Of a stretch of DNA of 64,000 nucleotides, positions 1-6,488 are shown piece by piece (within the stretch, counting starts at the first letter, position 1; every line of letters starts with the position of its first letter). The notes under the pieces are model-generated. The model saw nothing but the letters and a program-made list of their open reading frames with translations, was not told the DNA's origin and ran no database searches. Location of the stretch: NCBI RefSeq assembly GCF_038396845.1, contig NZ_CP151587.1:1586001-1650000 (forward strand), read 5' to 3'. The position numbers and the translations under genes were made by a program. Source of the DNA: Gymnodinialimonas sp. 57CJ19 (lineage in GTDB: Bacteria; Pseudomonadota; Alphaproteobacteria; Rhodobacterales; Rhodobacteraceae).

Positions 1-7
1 TCAGGAA

Positions 8-1783
8 GTGGCGCAAACCCTTGATGATGTCTCGGCGCAGGAATCGATCCTTCGGGCCGTGGCGCAACACGCCAGTGATGGTTTGGTGTACCACGATATG
101 GAGGGCCGCATCTTGTGGGCCAACCCGGCCTATTGCCATACCATGGGCCGGAGTTTGGAAGAGATTCTGGGCCGCCGCCCGCAGGAGTTCTGTTTCCCCC
201 CCGATATGAAACCCGCCGAGGAAGAGATTGAGAATTTCCGTTTCAATCCATCGGGGTATGAGTTCAACAACCTTGTACGGCGGCCCAATATGCGCCGCAA
301 TGGAGAGGTGTTTTGGCACGAATTCAACCTCGCCGTCGTTGAATCCCGTGACGGCGATGACCGGGTTGTCCTGTCCTCTCGCGATGTCACCACGCAGGTC
401 AATCGCGAGGAAGAGCTGAAAGAAGCCCAATCCTATCTATTCCACGCCGCCAATCACGATGCGCTGACCGCCTTGAAAAACCGGGCGGCGCTGCTGGTCG
501 ACATCGAAACCGTGCTTCGGGAACGGCGGCGCGAAGACCGTGAACTGGGGTTGGTTTTCATCGATCTCGACCACTTCAAAGCGGTCAATGACAGCAATGG
601 TCACGCCGCGGGCGATCAACTGCTGATCCACGTGGCCGACGCGATGCGTGAAACGGCCCGCGAAGGAGATAGCCTGTGTCGTATCGGCGGCGACGAATTC
701 GTTATGGCCTGTCCCGGCGTCGCCAGCTTCGATGAACTACAGCACATCGCCGATGCCCTGTTGGACCGCATCAGAACGCCGATCTACTGGGCCGATGCCA
801 ACCTGTCGTGTGGGGCCTCCATCGGGATCGCACTCAGCAATGGGGATAATGTCACCGCCGAAGACCTGATCCGGTCCGCCGATTTCGCCCTTTACGAAGC
901 GAAAAAACCCGGCGCGCCGCGCGTGGCCCGCTACGATGCCTTGTTGCACGAACGGCAAGAGGTCGAAAATGCCTTGATGGAGGAGTTTTCAGAAGCGCTC
1001 GATTCCGATGGAATCAGCTTCGTCTACCAACCCATCATGGACGCCCAGAAAGGCGAGATTCGCGCGTTTGAGGCTTTGGCCCGTTGGCAGCGAAGCAATG
1101 GCGAAACCGTTGGCCCCGACACCTTTCTCTCCTATGCCGCCCGGCTTAACCGTATGGCCGATATCGACTTCGCCGCGATCCGGGCGACCACCTCTCTGGT
1201 GTCGGAATTGCAGGCCAACGGCCATGAAATCCGCGGGGCGTTCAACACTTCTTCCGATGCCTTGGCCCATCCGGACTTCATGGAGCGTTTGGAGCATGAG
1301 GCGTGCCAGGCGGGCCTTGATGCCCACTCCCTTGTCGCCGAGGTGCTGGAAACCACCTTCTTCGGCTCGGACACCACCGATAGCGTCGCCGCCGCTCGAA
1401 TTGTGGAGCTGCGCAACAAGGGTTTCGTCGTCTACCTTGATGATTTCGGGGTGGGCTATGCGGGCCTCGCCCACCTGAGCCAGTTGGACGTCAGCGGTGT
1501 GAAGTTGGACCGGTCTTTGATCTCGAATGTTAACCATGACCGCTCTGCCCGGATCATCACCACCTCCATCCTGCGCCTGTGCGATGAACTGGGCGTTGGC
1601 ACCTTGGCCGAAGGGGTGGAAACCGCTGAACAGGCGGCGTTTCTGGTGGAACATGGCTGCTTCCGCCTGCAAGGCTTTGGCATTGCCCGCCCGATGGACC
1701 GGGCGTCCCTGATCGCGATGGCGGACGCCCGCGCGCCGATCATCATCCCTTCGGAACAAAGCTTCGCGGCAAAGTCCGCCTAG
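8..1783 (+). CDS. PAS-GGDEF-EAL cyclic-di-GMP signalling protein (5' end possibly cut)
   Basis: Bifunctional-type c-di-GMP protein. An N-terminal PAS sensor (about residues 13-135) is followed by a diguanylate cyclase domain with an intact GGDEF motif (about 227-231) and a product-inhibition RxxD site (REGD) exactly five residues before it. A C-terminal phosphodiesterase domain has EALARW (about 354), DDFGVG, KLDRS and AEGVET, so both catalytic halves look intact. It has no predicted membrane segment in the visible part. The frame stays open to base 2 upstream of the GTG at 8, so the true start may lie outside the window and further sensor sequence may be missing. Which activity dominates cannot be read from the sequence; the PAS ligand is unknown. 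Confidence 0.9.
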   Translation: MAQTLDDVSAQESILRAVAQHASDGLVYHDMEGRILWANPAYCHTMGRSLEEILGRRPQEFCFPPDMKPAEEEIENFRFNPSGYEFNNLVRRPNMRRNGEVFWHEFNLAVVESRDGDDRVVLSSRDVTTQVNREEELKEAQSYLFHAANHDALTALKNRAALLVDIETVLRERRREDRELGLVFIDLDHFKAVNDSNGHAAGDQLLIHVADAMRETAREGDSLCRIGGDEFVMACPGVASFDELQHIADALLDRIRTPIYWADANLSCGASIGIALSNGDNVTAEDLIRSADFALYEAKKPGAPRVARYDALLHERQEVENALMEEFSEALDSDGISFVYQPIMDAQKGEIRAFEALARWQRSNGETVGPDTFLSYAARLNRMADIDFAAIRATTSLVSELQANGHEIRGAFNTSSDALAHPDFMERLEHEACQAGLDAHSLVAEVLETTFFGSDTTDSVAAARIVELRNKGFVVYLDDFGVGYAGLAHLSQLDVSGVKLDRSLISNVNHDRSARIITTSILRLCDELGVGTLAEGVETAEQAAFLVEHGCFRLQGFGIARPMDRASLIAMADARAPIIIPSEQSFAAKSA

Positions 1784-1878
1784 GCCGCTTGTCGCCTTCC
1801 CAAACCCATTGATTGCCGTTCCCGCAACGCCCCTTTAAAGAAGGGCGCAACAGCGATTTTTTTGAACGGAGTGGACCC

Positions 1879-3534
1879 ATGGCCGCCTATCAATACGTGT
1901 ACCATATGGACGGTGTGTCCAAGACCTACCCCGGTGGTAAAAAGTGCTTTGAAAACATTCGCCTGTCCTTCCTGCCCGGTGTGAAAATCGGTGTCGTTGG
2001 GGTGAACGGCGCGGGTAAATCCACGCTGATGAAGATCATGGCGGGGCTCGACAAGGATTTCACCGGCGAGGCTTGGGCCGCGGAAGGTGCCAAGGTCGGC
2101 TACCTGCCGCAGGAGCCGCAGCTGGAAGAAAGCCTGTCGGTGCGCGAAAACGTCATGCTTGGCGTGGCCGAGAAGAAAGCCAAGCTCGATAAATACAACG
2201 AGCTGGCGATGAACTATTCCGACGAGACGGCCGAAGAAATGGCCGCCTTGCAGGACGAGATCGATGCCAACAACCTTTGGGATCTCGACAGCCAGATCGA
2301 CGTTGCGATGGAAGCGCTCCGCTGTCCGCCCGATGATGCGCCAGTGGAAACGCTCTCGGGCGGTGAACGCCGCCGCGTCGCGCTGTGCAAACTGTTGCTT
2401 GAAGCGCCTGAAATGCTGCTGCTCGATGAACCGACCAACCACCTCGATGCCGAGACGATCGCATGGCTGCAACAGCACCTGATCGACTACAAAGGCACGA
2501 TCCTGATCGTCACCCACGACCGTTATTTCCTTGACGATATCACCTCGTGGATCCTCGAATTGGACCGCGGTCGCGGCATCCCTTACGAGGGCAACTATTC
2601 CGCATGGCTGGAGCAAAAAGCCAAGCGGTTGGAGCAGGAAGCCCGCGAAGACAAGACCCGCCAGAAAACGCTGGAGCGAGAGCTTGAGTGGATCCGGCAG
2701 GGTGCCAAGGCCCGCCAAGCCAAGCAGAAGGCCCGGATCAACGCCTATGAAGATCTGGCCGGAAAGTCCGAGCGCGAGAAGCTGTCGCGTGCCACGATCA
2801 TCATCCCCAACGGCGAACGCCTCGGCTCCAAGGTGATCGAGATCGAGAACCTCAAGAAGGGTTACGGCGACAAGCTGCTGATCGAAGACCTTTCCTTCGC
2901 GCTGCCCCCTGGCGGCATCGTGGGTGTCATCGGCCCCAACGGCGCGGGCAAATCCACCTTCTTCCGCATGCTCACGGGCCAGGAACAGCCCGATGCGGGC
3001 ACGCTGGAATATGGCGACACGGTGGACCTCGCCTACGTGGACCAGTCTCGCGACGCATTGGACCCCAACACGACCGTGTGGGAGGAAATCTCCGGCGGGG
3101 CCGAGATCATCGAGTTGGGGGACGCCACCATGAACTCCCGCGCCTATTGCTCGGCGTTCAACTTCAAGGGTGGCGACCAACAGAAGAAGGTTGGCCAGCT
3201 GTCAGGCGGTGAGCGTAACCGCGTCCACATGGCCAAGCTGTTGAAATCAGGCGGCAACGTGCTGCTCCTCGATGAGCCGACCAACGACCTCGACGTCGAG
3301 ACGCTGCGAGCCCTTGAAGACGCTCTGACCGATTTCGCAGGCTGCGCCGTCGTCATCTCCCACGACCGCTTCTTCCTCGACCGCATTTGCACGCACATTT
3401 TGGCGTTCGAGGGCGAGGCCCACGTCGAATGGTTCGAGGGCGATTTCTCGGCCTATGAGGAAGACAAGAAGCGTCGTCTGGGACCAGATGCGTTGGAGCC
3501 GAAGCGGTTGAAGCACAAGAAATTTGTGCGGTGA
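1879..3534 (+). CDS. ettA: Energy-dependent translational throttle protein EttA (ABC-F ATPase)
   Basis: ABC-F family ATPase that binds the ribosomal E site and gates translation elongation according to the ATP/ADP state. Two ABC cassettes are visible: Walker [10 protein letters not shown] near residue 38 and GPNGAGKST near residue 355, signatures LSGGERRR and LSGGERNR, and Walker [12 protein letters not shown] and [11 protein letters not shown]. The charged linker between them ([22 protein letters not shown] region) is the P-site tRNA interaction motif. Length of 551 aa matches E. coli EttA (about 555). The start at 1879 follows a purine-rich site (gaacggagtg) and gives the family N-terminus [10 protein letters not shown]; the frame is open 22 codons further upstream but without family similarity. 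Confidence 0.95.
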   Translation: MAAYQYVYHMDGVSKTYPGGKKCFENIRLSFLPGVKIGVVGVNGAGKSTLMKIMAGLDKDFTGEAWAAEGAKVGYLPQEPQLEESLSVRENVMLGVAEKKAKLDKYNELAMNYSDETAEEMAALQDEIDANNLWDLDSQIDVAMEALRCPPDDAPVETLSGGERRRVALCKLLLEAPEMLLLDEPTNHLDAETIAWLQQHLIDYKGTILIVTHDRYFLDDITSWILELDRGRGIPYEGNYSAWLEQKAKRLEQEAREDKTRQKTLERELEWIRQGAKARQAKQKARINAYEDLAGKSEREKLSRATIIIPNGERLGSKVIEIENLKKGYGDKLLIEDLSFALPPGGIVGVIGPNGAGKSTFFRMLTGQEQPDAGTLEYGDTVDLAYVDQSRDALDPNTTVWEEISGGAEIIELGDATMNSRAYCSAFNFKGGDQQKKVGQLSGGERNRVHMAKLLKSGGNVLLLDEPTNDLDVETLRALEDALTDFAGCAVVISHDRFFLDRICTHILAFEGEAHVEWFEGDFSAYEEDKKRRLGPDALEPKRLKHKKFVR

Positions 3535-3571
3535 ACGTCGGCCTTCGCGATGAAACCCGCGCCAAAGGGGA

Positions 3572-3832
3572 ATGTGTCGTTTGACCTGCAATGGCTATGA
3601 ATTTGGCTGGATCATTGCGGTTTTATGCGTTGGCGCGGCAATGATCCAATGGACGCGCGCGTTGCGCTGTGATGCGTACCGCCGTCTTTATCTCAACTGG
3701 CTTACGTTGAAAGACCCATTGGGCGCGGGGCTATGGTCGACCTATCCTTGGCTGCATGTTCGGCCATTGGTTTCCGCGCTGGTGATCGTCTGTATTGGTG
3801 CAGGCATAGATGCAGCATGCGGTCCCCCATGA
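3572..3832 (+). CDS. Small putative membrane protein
   Basis: An 86-aa ORF with two hydrophobic stretches (about residues 12-25 and 66-80) separated by a short charged and aromatic segment; it would be a two-pass inner-membrane protein. I do not recognise a family. A run of purines (aaagggga) directly precedes the ATG, rather too close for an ideal ribosome binding site, and the ORF lies 37 bases after ettA on the same strand, so it could be co-transcribed. Its reality rests only on the hydrophobic pattern and absence of a competing ORF. Confidence 0.4.
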   Translation: MCRLTCNGYEFGWIIAVLCVGAAMIQWTRALRCDAYRRLYLNWLTLKDPLGAGLWSTYPWLHVRPLVSALVIVCIGAGIDAACGPP

Positions 3833-3871
3833 TGCGCCCGTGTCATTGTTGAACTTGAGGGAAAGCAAACT

Positions 3872-4429
3872 TCAAGCGGCTTCACCAAATTCACCGTCTT
3901 CTGCTAATCCGAACCACTTCGCCTCAACGCGTCCAAGCCGGATGTCTCGGAGTATCGATGATGCCGCCCAATCAGTCGGCTTTTCGACGAACCCATGTTT
4001 CACCGGGTTCATCCAGCAATACCGGATGTGCCTCTCCAAATCGGCCTCATCCCGGCAGTGGTGCTCCCAGAACCGGCGTTGCCAGATACCAACCTCGCCT
4101 TTGCGCCGTAGGGCGGGGTTCACCCCGCCGCTTGCCTCCCACGGCGGGACAAGTCCCGCCCTACGGGCATCGCGAGAGAACCGGGATTTGATGCGACCCC
4201 AGCGCTGGGAATAATTCGGGTCTTCATTCGGCAATCTCCAAACCGCATGCATATGGTCCGGCATTACAACGTAAGCCAGAATCTCGAACGGGCGATCACG
4301 CTTGGTGACAATGACCGCATTTCGCAGAATGTCCAAATGGTCGAGCAGTGCGGAAGAACCGCGTTGTTGTAAGCAAACGGTGAAGAAGACGGGCAGGCCA
4401 GTTAGGCGAGGACGCTTGTAATTCGGCAT
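3872..4429 (-). CDS. REP-associated tyrosine transposase (RAYT, IS200-like Y1 domain)
   Basis: Y1_Tnp-family single-strand transposase of the domesticated RAYT type, which acts on REP palindromes. The metal-binding HUH-type motif is seen as MPDHMHAVW (about residues 55-63). The catalytic tyrosine is in HIRYCWMNPVKHGFV near the C-terminal third, preceded by the family hallmark IWQRRFWEHH. At 185 aa the length is normal for the family. Odd: the stretch between FSRDAR and the WQRRFWEH motif is encoded by a pair of inverted REP-like palindromes (4106-4166) that stay in frame. No flanking terminal repeats of a mobile unit were seen, as expected for a single-copy RAYT. Activity is unproven; the motifs appear complete. 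Confidence 0.85.
   Translation of the reverse strand: MPNYKRPRLTGLPVFFTVCLQQRGSSALLDHLDILRNAVIVTKRDRPFEILAYVVMPDHMHAVWRLPNEDPNYSQRWGRIKSRFSRDARRAGLVPPWEASGGVNPALRRKGEVGIWQRRFWEHHCRDEADLERHIRYCWMNPVKHGFVEKPTDWAASSILRDIRLGRVEAKWFGLAEDGEFGEAA
4106..4166. repeat. Pair of inverted REP-like palindromes inside the RAYT gene
   Basis: Two 24-bp units, 4106-4129 and 4143-4166, face each other. Each contains a perfect 7-bp stem with a 4-base loop (ggcgggg-ttca-ccccgcc and ggcggga-caag-tcccgcc) and an outer gtagg tail, typical of REP elements arranged as a BIME. They fall in the coding sequence of the RAYT gene and add about 20 codons without breaking the frame. Confidence 0.8.
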
Positions 4430-4640
4430 ACTGGCAGCCTACCCCCGACAAGGTTTACGCGCGGTGAACGCCCCACCTTCCCCTTGATTTCTACCCCCAT
4501 CTGCGCCATATGCACTCTGCGACCGTTACCGCACCTCGATCTACTGTCTCCTCTACCAAGGCCTCAGTCTCGATCTGCTACCCAACTGACGCCGAACCGC
4601 CGCAGGCACGCGGGCGGGAATACAATCTAGGAGACACACG

Positions 4641-4847
4641 ATGGCTAATGGCACCGTGAAATGGTTTAACTCGACTAAAGGCTTCGGCTTCATCGCACCA
4701 GAAACTGGCGGCAAAGACGTGTTCGTTCACATCTCTGCTGTTGAGCGTTCCGGTCTGACTGGCCTCGCCGACAACCAAAAAGTGACTTACGACCTCGAAG
4801 CTGGCCGCGATGGCCGCGAGAGCGCCGTGAACCTGAAGACTGTCTAA
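4641..4847 (+). CDS. Cold-shock-domain protein, CspA family
   Basis: A 68-aa single OB-fold nucleic-acid chaperone. Both RNA-binding motifs are present: RNP1 KGFGFIAP (about residues 13-20) and RNP2 VFVHISAV (about 28-35), after the usual MANGTVKWFN start. It presumably melts RNA structure and affects transcription termination and translation in the cytoplasm. The start is preceded by taggaga seven bases upstream. A long AT-poor leader lies before it, as is common for csp genes, and a rho-independent terminator (4879-4908) ends the unit, so it is monocistronic. Which paralogue of the genome it is cannot be told, so no gene number is given. Confidence 0.93.
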   Translation: MANGTVKWFNSTKGFGFIAPETGGKDVFVHISAVERSGLTGLADNQKVTYDLEAGRDGRESAVNLKTV

Positions 4848-4878
4848 GCGACTCTTCAGCATTCGCTGACAAGACGAT

Positions 4879-4908
4879 GGCGCGCCCGGTTTCGGACGCG
4901 CCTTTTTT
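4879..4908 (+). terminator. Rho-independent terminator of the cold-shock gene
   Basis: Stem ggcgcg/cgcgcc with inner ccg/cgg pairing around gttt, followed directly by six T residues. It begins 32 bases after the csp stop codon. Confidence 0.85.
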
Positions 4909-5257
4909 GTGCCCGGAAGACGGGAATGTCGCAGGGGGGGCGGGCAGATTGATATACCATTGATATACCCCGAGCAGTTGGACCGTGGCTGCGCGGGCGG
5001 GGTGGAGCGTGTAGCCTGAGGGGGCATCAATTCCCATCGGAGTAGAGCCGTTCCAGGCAAGGCAACCAGGCCGGCGCCGGATACAGCCGATCTGGCGCGA
5101 GGGCATCGGCCAATTTTCGCCAAGGGGTTGAGCAGGCTCGAAAAAGGGACTGTGAAAGCGGGCGCGATATCGGATATCAGCGCGGCGATTTTGTGTGACA
5201 AGGGCCGAACCGAACAGGGTGGCGGCACCAAATCACCACAAGCCCAAAGGAAACAAC
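4909..5257. other. Intergenic region with an 11-bp-spaced direct repeat
   Basis: No protein-coding gene is supported here. The one structured element is a direct repeat ttgatatacc at 4949-4958 and 4960-4969, spaced by 11 bp (about one helical turn), which could be a regulator site for something downstream. Long minus-strand frames crossing it overlap the cold-shock gene and have no family features. Confidence 0.45.
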
Positions 5258-5353
5258 ATGACCCGCCCCGCACAGCCCCGCAATCAACCAACCCCGATCC
5301 CCAGCAGGCCCGCGCCAAAGCCGTTTCGCTTCACCGATTGGGCCGCGATCTAG
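5258..5353 (+). CDS. Tiny ORF 1 of a tandem pair ending in RFTDWAAI
   Basis: A 31-aa ORF, proline- and basic-rich at the front (MTRPAQPRNQP) and ending PKPFRFTDWAAI. A good ribosome binding site (aaagga, 5246-5251) stands six bases before the ATG. A second ORF about 77 bases downstream ends in the same eight residues with different codons in several places, which argues that the peptide and not only the DNA is conserved. I do not recognise the family and assign no function; size and composition could suit a small RNA- or protein-binding peptide, but that is speculation. Confidence 0.6.
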   Translation: MTRPAQPRNQPTPIPSRPAPKPFRFTDWAAI

Positions 5354-5429
5354 GGCTGTCAAGTCGGTGGAGCATCCACAGACAGCGGCCGGGACATTTG
5401 GTAAATTGGGGCATCAAAGGAGAACCGAG

Positions 5430-5510
5430 ATGACCCCTCGCCAAGTAAAGCACCCTCAACGAAAGCCACGTCCCCAACCCGTTCGCTTTACGGATTGGGC
5501 CGCGATTTAA
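5430..5510 (+). CDS. Tiny ORF 2 of a tandem pair ending in RFTDWAAI
   Basis: A 26-aa ORF starting MTPRQVKHPQRKPRP and ending QPVRFTDWAAI, with the ribosome binding site aaaggaga (5416-5423) six bases before the ATG. It shares with tiny ORF 1 the MT start, the basic proline-rich body and the exact last eight residues. Third-position differences (cgctttacg against cgcttcacc, gcgatt against gcgatc) are synonymous. The two are probably co-transcribed tandem duplicates. Function unknown. Confidence 0.6.
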   Translation: MTPRQVKHPQRKPRPQPVRFTDWAAI

Positions 5511-5808
5511 AGCACTTAGCGCCGAGCGGGGCGCCGACGCACTAACTTTCCCCGCGACCTGAGCCGCCTGCGCTTGCATGGAGCATTGCGAAGGGCCGAT
5601 GCCTTGAGGTCGCGATGGAGGGCGCCATATCCGATCAGCCGGACATGATGGTGACCCAGCCCTGCGCCGCTGCGCTTTGGCGTCCAGTTACCCAAAACAT
5701 TCACCGAAAGCGCTTGAGTTTCGGCCAAACCCCGATGTTTCGCGTTGCTTGCACGGCGTTCTCCGCTACGCTTTCCGACAATCTCATCGCATAGGAGTTT
5801 CGTTAACC
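5511..5808. other. Intergenic region, nothing recognised
   Basis: About 300 bases between tiny ORF 2 and the DUF4329-type gene. The frame of the downstream gene is open from 5677, but that extension lacks a credible start and the signal peptide at 5809 argues against it. No terminator or RNA was recognised. Confidence 0.4.
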
Positions 5809-6351
5809 ATGCGTTCTATCAAACCGATTTTGGCGGCCACAGCCCTTGTCACGGCCTTCCTGAGCACGCCTGCGCTGGCGCAAGACGCGGAGGAACTGGC
5901 GTTTGTGAGGGGACTGATGGAATCCATGAACCAGCTTTCCGTACGCTTCAACCGAGAGGTTTGCGGCTTCATCTTGCAGGATGCGGAGGGGAACTTCAGC
6001 TCGACCAAAGTGTCATGGGGCGGGGAGGCCAGCTGCGCTTCATTGCCGATTGAGAACGGACAGAGGGCGGTGTCGTCATGGCATACCCACGCCGCGTGGG
6101 GGCTGGGGTATGATGGAGAGGTGCCGTCCATTCAAGATGTTGAGGGCGACATGCGTTACGGCGTGAACGGTTGGGTGAGCACGCCCGGAGGGCGGCTGTG
6201 GTATGTGGATGGAACCACGGGAACGATGGTTCAGGCCTGCGGGCGCGATTGCGTGCCGGTTGATCCGAACTTCTACCCCGAAGAGCACGGCCCCGTGGCG
6301 GAAACGTACACGTTGGACGGTTTGTACCAACGCTTTGGACGGTCCCGCTAG
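5809..6351 (+). CDS. Secreted DUF4329 / JAB-like putative metallohydrolase
   Basis: A 180-aa protein with a clear signal peptide (MRSIKPILAATALVTAFLS, cleavage after PALA) and a domain resembling DUF4329, which belongs to the JAB/MPN metallopeptidase-like superfamily. Visible hallmarks are VCGFI, the SWHTHA histidine pair, PSIQDVEGD (a Ser-x-x-Asp after the histidines), and a conserved GWVSTPGGRLWYVDG strand pair. These would be the JAMM-type metal ligands, but the spacing from the second His to Ser (12 residues) is longer than the classical seven, so catalysis is not certain. The start at 5809 was chosen for the signal peptide; taggag stands upstream. It acts in the periplasm or outside; substrate unknown. 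It is monocistronic. Confidence 0.7.
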   Translation: MRSIKPILAATALVTAFLSTPALAQDAEELAFVRGLMESMNQLSVRFNREVCGFILQDAEGNFSSTKVSWGGEASCASLPIENGQRAVSSWHTHAAWGLGYDGEVPSIQDVEGDMRYGVNGWVSTPGGRLWYVDGTTGTMVQACGRDCVPVDPNFYPEEHGPVAETYTLDGLYQRFGRSR

Positions 6352-6364
6352 GCGGACGGGGGAA

Positions 6365-6445
6365 GGGGGCTAGCCCCCTGTACGATCTTTTCCAAGGAAA
6401 AAGATCGCCCACCCCCAGAGGTGTATTGGCCAAGATGAAGGAGCC
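6365..6445 (+). repeat. Dispersed intergenic repeat, copy A (palindrome plus AAGATGAAGGAG tail)
   Basis: Contains the perfect palindrome gggggctagccccc (6365-6378), a second inverted repeat gatcttttcc/ggaaaaagatc, and ends cccccagaggtgtattgg then caagatgaaggagc (6432-6445). A related arrangement occurs in opposite orientation at 9352-9405 on the other side of gcvP. It lies between the convergent DUF4329-type gene and gcvP and may also act as a terminator. Confidence 0.55.
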
Positions 6446-6488
6446 CATGACGGCCCCGGCGCGCTTGGATTGCGGCCGGGGCTTTGGT

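Noticed and set aside
1780..3180. Long minus-strand ORF (466 aa) opposite ettA
   Set aside because: It is the antisense shadow of the conserved EttA frame, has low-complexity His/Leu-rich content and no family feature.
4578..5318. Minus-strand ORF of 246 aa over the cold-shock gene
   Set aside because: It crosses the csp gene, its terminator and tiny ORF 1, and has no recognisable domain or ribosome binding site.
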